A stretch of DNA of 64,000 nt. Source: Toxonevra muliebris. Lineage: Eukaryota; Arthropoda; Insecta; Diptera; Pallopteridae. Positions within the stretch are counted from its first letter, which is position 1, and the number at the start of each line of letters is the position of its first letter. The notes under the pieces are model-generated. The model was given only the letters and a program-made list of their open reading frames with translations. It was not told where the DNA came from and did not search any database. Made by a program: the position numbers and the translations under genes. Below are positions 1-11,745 of this stretch, piece after piece. Location of the stretch: NCBI GenBank assembly GCA_963691655.1, contig CAVNUY010000008.1, positions 186,001 through 250,000 on the forward strand, in the 5' to 3' direction.

Positions 1-207
1 TTCTATTTGACAAAGGCAACAATCGGTTTAATTGAAGCACAATACCAACATCACCATGATTGGAAAGTAATAGTGAAGCAAACACTGTTGGAAATATATG
101 GCGACAATTTAATAAAGTTTTCTGCAACTGGAAAAGGCGAAAGTCGACCAGGGATTGACCAAAAATTGTTCCAAGGCTTGTTTGGTAAATATATTTACCT
201 TAAATAA
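1..207 (+). CDS. Partial BEN-domain-like coding end (runs off left edge)
   Basis: The frame is open from the left edge and closes at a TAA at 205-207. The visible ~68 residues include a stretch around LLEIYGDNLIKFSATGKG followed by SRPGIDQKLFQ. This resembles the C-terminal half of BEN domains, which are DNA- or chromatin-binding helical modules: a hydrophobic helix, a Ser/Gly-rich turn, then a Pro-Leu/Ile-Asp segment and a last helix. The N-terminal half lies outside the window, so neither a start nor the domain architecture can be given. The transposase relic beginning at about 1110 is on the same strand, and the two could belong to one element or one transcript, but no joining splice pair is clear. 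The BEN call is by eye from a short segment and could be wrong. Confidence 0.4.
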   Translation, partial: FYLTKATIGLIEAQYQHHHDWKVIVKQTLLEIYGDNLIKFSATGKGESRPGIDQKLFQGLFGKYIYLK

Positions 208-1109
208 AATATGCACAAGTACTAAGTTTTTAGTTCTGAGTTTTGGTCAGGTTTTTTATATAAATATTCCTATGTGCGACCCTTAATATATTTATAAAAT
301 GTAACAATATACGGGCCTTATTATATACTTATTTATTTTTTGAATGGATAAATCGAAAGAGTGCAAACTACGTAGAAAGAAAGACTTTCGTAGCATACAT
401 AAATCATGTAATTTGCAATAAGAGAAATTATTCGGTGAAAAAGCAAAAGAAGTGAAGTTTTATATATAATGGATCATTTCATGAATTATTTTTCTTTATT
501 TGAATTATTTTTAATTTAAATTCATGTATATGCATTTATTAACAATTTTGAATAAAAAGTAAACAAAAAGAAAAAACTGGTTTCATACTGAAAGGCCTGA
601 AAAAGTACTCCTTAAAAACAACCTGTTTTGGTTCTGAACAACCTGAAGGAAAGCTAAATCTATACTGCTTGGCCTGAAAATAAATAAAACTGAAATAAAT
701 CTGGTAAGCCTGCAAACGGTATCTCTTCATTATTCGTATCCTTGATTGATGGTGTATTCTCCTTTACTTGATTCACAGTTTCTTCAAGATATGAGCCGTT
801 TGTTCCATCCGCTTTATTTCAAGCCTCAATTTTTCTATCCTCTGGCTGTTCACAATCATCCAGTGGCTTTGTTAGCTTTACTGTTGACACAAATTTTTCA
901 TTTGCTAAATGGGATTGAACCACGGGTCAAAATTTTTTTTTCAAATCAATTAAATAATTTTTTGACTCCACATCGAAGCCTTATGTAATTACAAAAACAA
1001 ACGATTCCATATTTTACTTACGTAACGACCCCATATTACTATAAAACCGTTGGAAAATATGGCGCATAAAATTTTTGTTGCACTGTGTAATCAATTATTA
1101 ATGTTTCAG
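208..1109. other. AT-rich spacer, possible CACTA subterminal region
   Basis: No convincing gene is seen. Between about 575 and 735 the motif AGGCCTGA/AACCTGA/AAGCCTGC recurs several times, next to an ATACTGAAAG block that reappears at about 3727 on the far side of the transposase relic. CACTA elements typically carry short subterminal repeats, so this may be one, but no CACTA terminus was found. The stretch ends in TTTCAG at 1104-1109, a good 3' splice acceptor immediately before the transposase frame. A short minus-strand frame within about 740-870 has heptad-like spacing, but it is too short to call. Confidence 0.3.
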
Positions 1110-3465
1110 ATTATTGGGAGAAGTTGCAGATCATGGTGATCAATACATAAACGACAATGATACTATTCAAGTTGATACAAATATGTTTGAAATACCAATC
1201 GCGGAAGATGATTATGACTCCTGTGACGACAACGATAATGAGGGAGGAGAACTTGACGACGGAAGGCCGTTATATCATGACGCAGAAATAACAAAACGCG
1301 AAAGCATGCTGGCAATTTTATCAATTTATTTAAAGCACAATTTAACGAAGGCTTGTGTAGCTGATTTAATAGAACTAATAGAACTTCATTGTCCTCGTCA
1401 AGATTTGGTAAAAAACAGTTTATATAAATTCAATAAATTCTTCGACTTAAATGCAGACAGCGTTCAATATCATTTTTATTGCCCAACCTGTGCTGCTACA
1501 CTGCTCAACGCAAACTCTTTATGCCCGAATTGTCCTCGAATAAAGGCAGAGCACTTTATGGAATTGCCTATTCTCAAGCACTTAAAATAAATGTACAAAC
1601 GAGACAATTTCTTCGAGTCCTGGCAAAAGAGATTCCAGCGACCAATTTATACTGATAGGATCTGTGATATATACGACGGAAAATTATACAAACAGTATGG
1701 GGCTGATGGATTTTTGGCCGATATGAACAACATCTCGTTCAGTTGGTATACAGATGGCATACCAGTATTTAAGTCATCATGTATGAGCACTTGGCCAATT
1801 TATCTAACAATTAACGAATTACCGCCTGAAGAAAGAAAAAAAAGATCCAATACGCTACTTCTGGGCATATGGTTTAGCGACAAAAAACCATATTTTAATA
1901 AATTCATATACACTTTTCGACCTGTGTTCGAGAAATTGCACCGAGGTGTTAACGTTGTACTACCAAATCATATGGCGATCAAAGTGAGAGGTATATTGCT
2001 TATGGGCGTGTGTGGTCTGCTAGCCAAGTGCGAGTGCTTAAATTTCATTCAGTTCAACGGACGATACGAATGTCCAGTTTGTTTTTTTGAGGGACAAGTC
2101 TATCAAATAGATGAGAGAAGTTACTTGTAGCTCTACCCGTACACTGACAATTTGGAGATCAGGACAAGCCAGAGGTGTAATGAACTGGCACAACAAGCGA
2201 GACCTGAATGCCCCCAATGGGGTATAAAAGGTTATACGGCATTGGCGAAGTTAATGCCAGACTTTATGGCAGGCATATGTATGGATCGGATGCACGCAGT
2301 TGACGGCGGTGTCATAAAAAAAATGCTAACCTTATTCTTCGACAGTGCATATAGTAGTGAACGATTTTCCTTGCATAGAAGTATATCTACCATCAACAGC
2401 CGATTGAAGTATATCAAGCCACCAAAATTCATTCACCGTATGCCTCGAACGACACTTGACTTGATCCACTGGAAAGCATCAGAACTTAAGCATTTTTTCT
2501 ACTATTATGCTTTTTCAGTCTTCGCGGAAATAATAGAGAGAATATTTCAATCATTTTTTGAAATTAATTATAGCAATGTACATACTGAGTGCCGATATTA
2601 TTTTACATGAAATGATTGATGTAGCGGCTGATTTGCTGGATCGTTTCGTCCACGATTATGAACAATTATATAGTGCACGGCACATGTCCATTAATGTCCA
2701 CTTACTATTGCATATGGCTCATTGCGTGCGATTACAAGGACCACTGTGGACTTGCACTTGTTATGAAGCGGAAGATTTAAATGGCCACATGTTAAATCTA
2801 ATTCATGGCACAAGGTATATAGCATCACAGGTGGCGAATGGACATGGTCATGTCATAAAAATGGTGCGAGATGTAGAAGACATTTCAAATGAAAATGTTA
2901 AAAGTTTTTGCATGAAGCTCAAACAGCAATCACGATTACATGAGTGTGTTATTGATAATATATATAGTATAGGCAAATACCAATATGTATTAGAACTTTC
3001 CGATTTGATTTCAGCTGCTATGCGTAATAATGGTATTGCTGTCGCCGACAGTCATGTGTGGACATTTTTGAGATTAATGACAAATGATCGATTATACGTT
3101 TCCGAGCAATATGATAGAGCAATTGAAACGATAACGATCCTATTGCCAAATATGCCGATGAAGTTAATACCAAAATTGGCACGATCCACTGTTTTATTAA
3201 ATATTTACGGTGTCAATATTTCCGAAATAATTGCCGTTGTGAGTTCAAGTTCTTTACAATCATATCAGAAATTGAACGAGATGATATTTTCTTAGTTGAA
3301 GGACATCGTTTTAGATGTGACAGCAGTGCTTTCTTTTACAAATGCCATATCACAAATCATTTGTCGGCTATTAATGTAACAAATTTAATTACACCGTGTA
3401 TTTATATGAACATAAATAATCAATCTTATGTAGCACAACCTTTAAATTCTGTCGAATTAGAATAA
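1110..3465 (+). pseudogene. CACTA/En-Spm-type (Tnp2-like) transposase, broken
   Basis: One reading frame runs from a possible splice acceptor at 1109 with in-frame stops at 1588-1590 (TAA) and 2128-2130 (TAG). It shifts frame near 2560-2610 and again near 3280, and ends at TAA 3463-3465. In order it shows an acidic N-terminal stretch; a Cys-rich segment (FYCPTCAATLL then CPNC, about 1480-1540); the segment NNISFSWYTDGIPVF; a second Cys pair in NGRYECPVC; a DRMHAVDGGV block with a following HWKASELKHF block; and a downstream HMSINVHLLLHMAHCV region with YEAEDLNGHML. This order is that of Tnp2-family transposases and the DUF4218-like region of animal CACTA-like elements. The element would cut and paste DNA in the nucleus. 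This copy cannot encode a full protein without readthrough and frame correction. Family assignment is by motif order only. Confidence 0.75.
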
Positions 3466-4092
3466 TAAAATAAATTCACATAAGAGAATAAAATAATAAT
3501 AAAAAAATTGTATATCAGAATTAAAGAATTTCCTTAGTACGTACAATTATTTATGTCCAAAAAATTTTCTAAGCCTAAATGAAGAATATAATAAATTTTC
3601 TAAGTCCAATGTTCAACCTACTTTGAAGCTGAGCAGCAGTCTGTTGAAATGCATAAAATTTTAATTTTTATTTGGGAAGTCCAGAATGATAGCAGGCTGA
3701 ACTATTCCTCAAAAAGTGAGCCTGCTTTAATACTGAAAGTTCTTCGCTCAAAAATATATTCGCAGCAGTATGCTTATTGCGATACAAGGATGAAAATTAT
3801 TTTTAATATGGGACTGATTTGATGCTGGCCACACTGTTTTTTTTATATTCAGACTGTTTAGCATAAAGGCAGGCTCATAGGAGGCTGTTCAAGCTGAAAA
3901 AAGGTTTCAACTTTTCGCCTCGGGTAGTTTTCATATTTACATTAAAATCTGAAAAAAAATAATTTTCAGTGATTGATTTCACGAATTCTGACCCTATACA
4001 AAGAAATAGTGACCGCAAAAAAACTTGAAAAATTAAAAATTTTTCCAAAATGTAAAACTTTATCCGGGTCAATAATTTTGATTAACAACATG
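3466..4092. other. AT-rich non-coding, possible CACTA 3' subterminal repeats
   Basis: No gene is seen. CAGGCTG or its complement occurs at about 3690, 3720, 3870 and 3880, echoing the motifs at 575-735. This would fit the 3' subterminal region of the CACTA relic. No terminal CACTA/G and no target-site duplication were recognised. Confidence 0.3.
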
Positions 4093-4579
4093 GTTGCATA
4101 TTATTGTAGTATTCTTTTTAGGTACATACAAATTTTTACAGCACCGGACTATTTTTTAAATAGAAGCGTTGCTGCATAACTGGAAAGAGTTGATTTTAAT
4201 TGAACAATTCAAAGGGAACTTTCTTCTAATCGAAATTTATCCGGGGCTGCCTTTAAAATAAAAAAGAAAATATGTTTACTATATATACATCGGCTCAAAG
4301 CATATTTTATGCAGAGGTTATTTTAATATTTTTAAAGTAGTTACCTTAAAACTAGGTGTTATATCGACGAAATTCGAATGTAATTTAAAAAAAGCAAATA
4401 TTTTTGACTTAACATAGGACTTTCATTTAATTCAAAAAAATCTTAACTTACAAACTAAGAACTAAAAATATTGCTATATTGTATGTCACAGCAAATTTTA
4501 TGCAGTTTGCATACTTCTTAAAAAATAAATTGTTACATGAATTATAATTCAGTTTTAATACTTAGTATGGTACCCATTA

Positions 4580-4818
4580 GACGACCTCGATAGCCTAGTG
4601 GATAGTGCACTAGACTTTCATCTGGGAGGTTCGCGTTCGATTCCCGTCTTCGTCTGGTGGTTAATTTTTATTACTTTCTTATATTCACTATTAATATGAA
4701 GTGTATGAGAACTATAAGATAGTGTACAAGCACACACATTGGTTGGTAATGGCAAAACCATCAAGCCGATAAAAAATTGCCACACAGCCGTTCGGAATCG
4801 GCGTTAAACTGTAGGTCC
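4580..4818 (+). mobile_element. tRNA-derived SINE, copy 1
   Basis: The ~75-bp head is tRNA-like. It has an A-box-like TAGCCTAGTGG, a D-loop, a 5-bp anticodon stem (CTAGA with TCTGG) around loop CTTTCAT (formal anticodon TTC), and a B-box-like GTTCGATTCC. About 165 bp of non-tRNA body follows, ending near GTAGGTCC. A second copy lies at 44234-44473 on the other strand and matches over its full length. Head plus body at two unlinked places marks a short interspersed element transcribed by RNA polymerase III, rather than a functional tRNA gene. Pairing in the acceptor stem is poor. No clean target duplication was seen. Confidence 0.75.
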
Positions 4819-4821
4819 AAC

Positions 4822-5907
4822 TATGATGTATCACAATGGGCCGTTCAGACCTAAGTGTGTCTCTCGACAGCCACTCCAACCTAACCATGGTACCCATTGG
4901 CTGTAATAAAGCATCCAGTCTCTTGGCATCCAATCCACCAACTTTTGTGGGGTTTCTAAGGCGATTTTGTTCCACTCTTCTAATATTATCCTTCTCAGCT
5001 GTTCTTTGCTTGATATCGAGTGTTTCCTGATGTTGTTGTCCAATAATGCCCACAATTTTTCTATGACTTTCATATTGGGACTCTGCAGGACTGCACAATT
5101 CCCGATTTGTGCTTGGGGTCATTGTCCTTGATAAAAACGGAAATCGCGGCTCCCCAATTTTTCAGAATTTAAAAGCAAATTTTGTTTTAGTATGTCGAAG
5201 TGCATGGTTTTATTCATAGTATCTTCGATGAACACTAAATTTCCTAAGCAGGCTATAGACATACAGGCCCACACAATTACGCCACCACCGCCATGCTTTA
5301 CCGAGGGCTTGAGATTTTCTTTTGGAAGGTTGGCTTTCGCCAGAAGATGTTAGTTTCGTCGGAGCCAAAGATATTAAATTTCGACTCGTCCGCAAATATC
5401 ACGCTGTTCCAAAAGTCGGATGTCTTCGATTTGTACTCAGTAGCGAAGGAAACTCGGCTTAGCTGATTTTTTTTACTTATGAATGGCTTTTTCCTAGCTA
5501 CTCTGCCATTGAAGTCGTGCTGGCGCAGCTTTCAGCAGACAGTTTCTGCTTTGCTGATTTACCCAAATCATTCTCAATTTCACAGACCAGTTTAGGAGCC
5601 GATAATTTCGAATTTGCCTTTATTTTGCGTACAATGTAGCGCTCGTCAATAGTGTTAAAAATTTTGTTTGGAGCACTTCTGCTCGTCAGTAGTGTTAAAA
5701 ATTTTATTTGGAGCACTTATCTGCGATGTGATTTCGGTGAATAAAACACTCAATAATTTTTTGAACTGTTGATGCGTTTAAATTTACTATTTGAGCAATT
5801 TTTCGCTGAGGTTGTCCATTCTTGAAGTGATGAATAACCAGTTCACGCTGTTCAACCGTGGTCCGTCGACCCATTTCAAAAAAATGCGCGAAACGACCCT
5901 TTGACAT
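4822..5907 (-). pseudogene. Tc1-like transposase relic
   Basis: Read on -, scattered frames give the parts of a Tc1/mariner-superfamily transposase. They are an N-terminal helix-turn-helix (MGRRTTVEQRELVIHHFKNG then RKIAQIVNLNASTVQKII, from about 5870), a second DNA-binding region (KANSKLSAPKLVCEIENDLG), a DESKFNIFG segment holding a catalytic Asp near 5380, and a C-terminal LWALLDNNIRKH segment near 5050 of the kind that follows the last catalytic residue in Tc1-like proteins. At least three frameshifts and a short internal tandem duplication (5641-5725) break it. The 3' end abuts the SINE. Terminal inverted repeats were not identified. Confidence 0.65.
5641..5725. repeat. ~42-bp tandem duplication in Tc1-like relic
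   Basis: Two near-identical ~42-bp units sit head to tail, each with GCTCGTCA, AGTGTTAAAAATTTT and TTTGGAGCACTT. The duplication falls inside the transposase relic and adds to its frame disruption. Confidence 0.75.
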
Positions 5908-7329
5908 GCGCTTTTCGCAAAATTAGCTAAAACAAATTGTAAAAATAGTATAAAGCACATAGAGAAAAAAAAAAACTGTTCATCGGATTTACAGTTAGTT
6001 GCCGAAGAGTAAGAAATTCTTTCCATAAAATAAGCTGTGAGCAGCATTTCTGCTGCGTCATTCGTGTTTATCATTGCGCATGGACAAAATGGACTTTTTT
6101 TAAATTTTGTTTGCTCATTATTTTCGCATGGCATGTGTATCTTTACAAACATGCATTTAAAATTTATTTGTTTTTTTTTTTTAGTTTCCATGTTATAGCG
6201 ATCTAAGTTTTTAAATTGATACTGTATAAAATAAGCTGTGTGTGTTTTTGCAATCCTCGACTTAAGGGTGTAGAGAATTAATAGATTTCCTTTGTGGTTT
6301 TTAGGTATATTTAGCTATTCTTATTAAAATGCATGTTTTGTACTTAGTTCTAAACTACAAATTTTAAAATGCAAGAAATTTTCTTAATTGGGAAAAGTTT
6401 CTAGCAAAGTGCTTCAGATTTTTAAACTGGAAAAAAAGTCAATACCGCCAACCGTAATCGAAACCAGCTTTGCAATAAGAATGATTGCAGTTTCGTTTGA
6501 AACTACGCAATTTCGGCTCAGTGGGAACATAGTACAAGAGTATTTAACTTTTTTTTTAAATATATAAACAATTTTGTTATGCCAATATGTTAAGCGTTTT
6601 CCTAAATACTTTTTTGTATATCAAATAATTTTGCAAGAAACTTATATAACCATAAATTTAATCAGAAACACATAAAGGGGAAAACCACATTCATTTCTTT
6701 TAGCGCTCGAGAATTGTTTCCTTGTTTCACTCAAACTATAATTGGTTGAGTATTTAATATGACCCAAAATACTTATACTTATGATAAATTATTGTTAACA
6801 TTAAACTAAATATACTAAAATAAATGAATTTGATTTCTTTAAATGTGGCGTCCGTGACGAATGGAATGGCCGATATGCCATTTTTATTCAATAAATACAA
6901 ATTAGCTCTTTATACCTGCTGTGCTGATGGCATTCGACCATGTTAAAATATGTCATCGTTAGTATCACATAAAATAATAGTTCCACATAATATTTTACAA
7001 TAAACGTAAATAAAAACGGATAATGCAAATAATATAATATATGATAGTAGTGAACCTATGAATATATACAAATACATACTTCAAAAACAAATAATTTATG
7101 AACTAAAGGAAACTTTTATGCAAATACTAAGTTACCTTCAAATAAATTGAATATACATACATACATATATTTGTAGGAATGCACATATGGTAGTTATAAA
7201 GTCATTGACTCAATTGATAAAACAAATACAAATAACGTCGCTTTTAAGATAACTTTAAATTCAGTACTAAATCGGCAACAGGCGAACCAACAAAATAAGT
7301 CTTGAAAGGCGCTTCCTTCGCATCCAACA

Positions 7330-7830
7330 ATGAATTTATTTTACTTGTTTTACAATCGTCATGCGATCAAATCTAAAGGACATATTCAGTTAAAAACAAA
7401 TATAACTTCGAATATTTCATTAGAAGCTGATCAAGAAAAAACAGAGCAAACCGAATTTCAATTAATTCAAAATAATATATCATCAGCTGAGCGTACGCGC
7501 AAGTTCAGTATATTATTGAAGCACGAAAGATCCAATACGATTTCAGATGTAAGTAACAAAAATGCATATGCCAACAAGTAAATAAATGAATTTTCGATTT
7601 TGTATCAAATCGCCTAAAAACTTCTATAAATAGCATGAATTTGTAATATTTTGCAATATAGTACGTTACCTCTTTAGTTTTTTTTAATTAAAAATGGAAA
7701 TTCAATGCTGTGTTTTGAATTTCAATTTGAATAATACAATTGGCTTTATGATAGCTAAAATATATATTTTTTTTAGTATTGCATCTTTATTTGCAACCTA
7801 TCTACTGCCGATAATAAGAAAATTAAATAA
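7330..7830 (+). CDS. Hypothetical two-exon small protein gene in block A
   Basis: An ATG at 7330 in good fly context (CCAACAATG) opens 73 codons ending in codon GAT at 7546-7548, immediately followed by a consensus donor GTAAGT at 7549. A polypyrimidine tract and TTTTAG at 7771-7776 could be the acceptor. Joining in phase 0 adds 17 codons before a TAA at 7828-7830, giving about 90 residues. Without splicing the frame ends at 7581. The product is lysine-rich and polar with no domain I recognise. The duplicate in block A' has a ~40-bp deletion in the frame and ATAAGT in place of GTAAGT. This is a weak prediction and may be fortuitous. Confidence 0.3.
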
Positions 7831-8945
7831 TTTGGCAATGGTTGCATTCAGAAGACTCACCGGAGGCTCAACATCTTGAGAGTAAATTCGCTTCTGCTAC
7901 GTATATACATTTTGTGTCTTCTGAATGGCATGATTTGCCAAATTTTTAAGAAACAGCTGTTTTATTTTTTGAGAAACAAAAAAAGTGAAAAAATTCGAAT
8001 TTTATCAAAGACAAAAATAATGAAAGATATCTATTATTAAATACACTCGTCAATTGTATATTGAATTGAAACTGTATCTTCGGCAGACATCATGTATATT
8101 CTTATATATATATTTTTTTTAACTATAAGCCAGAAACCTGCGACGTGCGGCTTACAGTCAACTTCGCGTCGCCACTTTGTTTTTACTTGCTACCGGCCGT
8201 AATTTATGAGAGAGAGAGCTCAATTGGCGACTTAGTGAAAATTGTATTGCACTAAGTTGAACTAGTACAATATAGATTGTCATCCCAAAGCCTTATATAA
8301 ATTTTTACAGAATTTGAGACTAATAAACCTCCCTCTTGTCTGAACCCTTTAAACCCAAAAAGTCCAATATTTAAAATTATGAAAACAACATCAGATAGTG
8401 TGTTTTGCACTCCAGTATTTCGTCACCTAAAATCCAAAAAATAGTGACTACACATTTTATTTCTTTACAGGATCAAATTCCTAAAATTGTAAATTCGGAC
8501 TTGTAAATCACAAGTGCTTTTAATGACAAATTTGTCAATATTTGTTTCTCCAAACAGGATTCGTAGTTGTAGTTTACAAGTAACAAATTTGTACAAATGT
8601 TAATATTTTGTAGTTTTTTGTTTCACCAAACAGACGACTAATCACAAATTTGTAACATTTATAAGAATTTCTGACAAAATAACAAATCTCCTGTAAATTT
8701 GCTACAATTGTTTATTTTTCGCATTTCGTCATACTTGTTGCAAACTGTTTTTATATTTCGAGTTTTTAATCAGCTTCTAAAACGTTTAGACATAATTTTA
8801 AAAAAAAATTACATTAATGAACATGTCTACCAAATTTTAAAATTATTTTATTTTTCTTTATATATAAAAAAAATGTTTTAAAAAAAATTAATTTTAAAAC
8901 TTTTTAGGTAGAAATACCCCTTAATCAAAGCAGCTGCGCAAATTT

Positions 8946-9086
8946 TATTTTGTTCGGTCATCAGTAATTGTTATCCTACATCAGTGTCACAAATTTGTAA
9001 AAAAATTGGTTATTTACAAGTCACACAAAAATTTCGTGAAACGTCATTGTTTACTTTTATAATCTACTATATAATAATAATTTAAG
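8946..9086. other. AT-rich spacer
   Basis: Short AT-rich stretch between the end of block A and the long inverted-repeat element. Nothing is recognised. Confidence 0.5.
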
Positions 9087-11745
9087 GAAGTTTTTGTTTC
9101 AATTTGATGTATTTTGGGATCTGCTCAACCAAATTTATCAGAATTTTCAGGACTGCTTCTTTTTTAGTGATAGTTTATGAAGAATAAAAGTAATTTGTTT
9201 ATTAATTTTCTATGTAAAAAAACTAATTTTATTGTTTTACGCTTAGTATAATTGAAGTTATGATACATAATATGGTGGCAAATATTTTTAATAAGGGATT
9301 TTCTTAACCAAACAGAAATATTTTTTTTTCTGAACAAACCGGAGAGTCTATATTTGACGATAATTGATTTATTTATAATAATAAATAGTGAAATTTGCAT
9401 AGTCGAAAATGTGTTCGTAAATTTTGTTTTGCGAGCGACAGCGCACTTACTCGAAATGCCACAAAACGCTGTGCCGTGCTGATTTAAAAAATCATAACTT
9501 CTAAACAAAAAATGGACGCACTTTGAAATTTGAACATATTTTTGAAATCAGTAATAGCAATGTATATGATTTTTTTTCAGATTTTTTCATGCTCCAGAAC
9601 AATGTTTGCTTGCTAGTTGAAAATCTTGTGAGACGGCCCTGCAAAATCTGGTAGGTCGGATTGAGCGGGCCCTCAACAGGAAAGAATATACTATTGGTAT
9701 TTTTGTTGATATTGGGAGAGCTTTTGACAACGCGGCTTTTGACGGCATGTGCAATGCAGCAGGTCAGCATGGAGTGGATCCGGTTCTTGTTAACTGGATA
9801 CGCTCAATGCTGTCACATAGACTTATGATGGTTCAAGCTGATTGTGGTCAATCTGTGACTTGTGGCTTGAATAAAGGATGTCCCCAAGGGGGCGTACTCT
9901 CTCCACTGCTGTGGTGTCTGCTGGTTGACTCTCTGCTTGTTTCCCTAAATGAGTCGGGTATCTACACACAGGCCGATGACGTTGCCTGCTTAATCACGGG
10001 CCAATCGGTCGGGTATGTTTGTAGGAAAGCCCAAACTGCCCTGAATATGATTGACGCTTGGTGTTGCTCAAACGGGCTATCGGTTAACCCTCTTAAAACT
10101 GGTGTTATTCTTTTCACCAGGAGAAGGAAAGTTGATAGTCTTGTTTTACCAGTACTCAGAGGAATCACTATTCAGCTATCCCAAGAAGTGAAATATCTAG
10201 GAGTCATTCTTGATACCAAACTTCTTTGGCGTTCTCATGTTGAGCTAAAGGTGTCCAAGGCATTGGCAGCTTTTTGCCAATGTAAGGCTATTTTTGGCAA
10301 AACATGGGGCTTATCACCTTATAAAGTCTTATGGCTTTATAAGGCTATGATTCGACCCATCATCACCTATGCATCCATAGTCTGGTGGAGCAGACTTAAT
10401 GTTGACAGCGTTAGGAAAGCTCTTGCCAGACTTCAAAGGACTGTGGCCATTTGTTGTACGGGAGCTTTTCCTACAACACCTGGCCCATCGTTGGATGCAT
10501 TGCTCAACTTACCACCCCTTGATATTTTTGCTAAAGGAGAGGCTGTCAAGGCCATCTGTAGGCTTAAACGCAATGGGTATTGGTATGACACTTGCTGGGG
10601 TATTGGTGACATTGTTGAAGGTACTGATTGCCGGGACCTGGGCCGGGAGTTGATTGTAAGCGTATTTTTACTGACGGCTCCAGAACAGAATTCGGTTCGG
10701 GGTCTGGGGTTTTTATTGAAAATGATGGAGTGCACCTTCAATTCTCCCTTGGGTTGTATGCTTCTGTTTTTCAAGCAGACATTTTTGCAATCATCAAGGC
10801 AATGGAGCATGTTATTGAAAATGGTTGGAGAGAAAGGAGTATCTGTGTATTTAGTGACAGTCAGGCTGCGCTTAAATCCTTGCTTAATCCTCTAACTACG
10901 TCTAAACTGGTTATGCATTGCAAATCCAGGCTTGATTGTGTTGGAAAACACAATAGCCTGGGTTCCTGGATACTCAGGAATTTCAGGAAATGAATCGGCT
11001 GACCTTCTGGCCAGAAAGGGTTCGGAAACTGGTTTCCTGGGCCCAGAACCTGTACTGTCTTTGTCGTCTACAGCCATCAAGACCACCATTAATGAGTGGG
11101 TCGACTTGACCCACAACCGTAAATGGGAGGACCTGAGAGTCTTTAGACAGACAAAGACCATGTTACCTGTTATCTCGAAGCGTCTAACAGACTTTCTGTT
11201 ATCACTTAACAGAAAGAGTTGTAGGCAGCTGGTGGGATTATATACAAGTCATTTCTCTTGGGCCAAACATTTGCATATGATTGGCCTAGGAGCTAGTGCC
11301 TTCTGTGCTTCCTGTGGTTTGGAGGAAGAATGTCAAGAGACGGCGGACCACTTTCTTAGTGTATGCCCCGCTTTCTGCCAGATCAGAGTAAGCATATTTG
11401 GTACTGGAGTGTTGGGAGACGAACACCTGAGCTCTCTAACACCGCAGGATATGCTAAGATTTATTAATAAATCTGGTAGATTTAAAGAATAGCAAAAGGG
11501 AACACAGGATATAGTACAATGGAAGTAAAACTTGTCTGAGTGCTGTATTCTTAAATAATTCTTTTGTCTGTTCCAACAAAAAAAAAAAATAATTGTTATA
11601 AACAAATACTTATAAATAAACAAATTACCGTTATTTGGCGATCGAAAAAAATTCTTCATAAACTATCACTAAAAAAGAAGTAGCTCTAAAAATTTCGATA
11701 AACTTGGTTGAGCATATCAAATTGAAAAAAAACTTCCTAAAATTA
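9087..11745. mobile_element. DNA element with ~100-bp terminal inverted repeats, hosting a LINE
   Basis: The left ~100 bp (about 9087-9190) and right ~100 bp (about 11640-11745) are inverted copies of each other. Both contain GGAAGTTTTT, CAATTTGAT, GCTCAACCAA and CTTCTTTTTTAGTGATAG, with small gaps. The stretch 9190-9590 is AT-rich filler, and a LINE fragment with an A-tail occupies about 9590-11592. The simplest reading is a non-autonomous terminal-inverted-repeat element that later received a LINE. The superfamily is unknown. Flanks are AT-rich, so I could not fix a target duplication. Confidence 0.6.
9590..11592 (+). pseudogene. 5'-truncated LINE ORF2 (RT + RNase H), LOA/I-like
   Basis: The frame enters mid reverse transcriptase (IGIFVDIGRAFDN). 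It then shows GCPQGGVLSPLLW (~9880), the active-site segment YTQADDVA (~9965-9985; one catalytic motif residue differs from the usual F/Y-A-D-D) and a thumb region (PIITYASIVWW). After a frameshift near 10640 comes an RNase H domain with FTDGSRTEFG, FSDSQAALKSLL and, after a second frameshift near 10930, WVPGYSGISGNESAD. The C-terminus has CASCGLEEE followed by HFLSVC, a Cys-His knuckle. The frame stops at 11490-11492 and an A-rich tail lies at about 11579-11592. RT followed by RNase H is typical of I, LOA and related insect LINE clades. The copy is dead: it lacks the 5' half and has two frameshifts. Confidence 0.85.

Larger units (their letters stand above)
4215..5970. mobile_element. Insertion in block A, absent from block A'
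   Basis: Block A' reads straight through GGGAACT into GTTCATCGG (11965-11980). In block A the same sequence is split: GGGAACT ends at about 4214, and AACT precedes GTTCATCGG at about 5970 after an A-rich run. The repeated AACT could be a 4-bp target duplication or chance. The insertion contains a SINE (4580-4818) and a Tc1-like transposase relic on - (4822-5907). The 4215-4575 part is AT-rich with nothing recognised. Confidence 0.6.
4093..8945. repeat. Block A, first copy of a diverged direct duplication
   Basis: Segments 4093-4214, 5971-6301, 6446-8208 and 8209-8945 match, in the same order and orientation, 11848-11970, 11971-12290, 12291-14082 and 15043-15715. Identity is high by eye (roughly 90% or better), with small indels. 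Block A carries an extra ~1.76 kb (4215-5970) absent from A' and ~140 bp (about 6302-6445) absent from A'. Block A' carries ~960 bp (14083-15042) absent from A. The arrangement fits a tandem segmental duplication with later insertions. Two copies of one unrecognised element are also possible. No matching ends or target duplications were found. Confidence 0.8.

Noticed and set aside
746..988. 80-codon + frame and overlapping minus frames at 539-730
   Set aside because: No motif, AT-rich composition, and neighbouring frames of equal length on the other strand; likely chance.
4580..4655. Functional tRNA-Glu (TTC) gene
   Set aside because: Acceptor stem pairs poorly and the same head plus a ~165-bp body recurs at 44 kb, which indicates a SINE.
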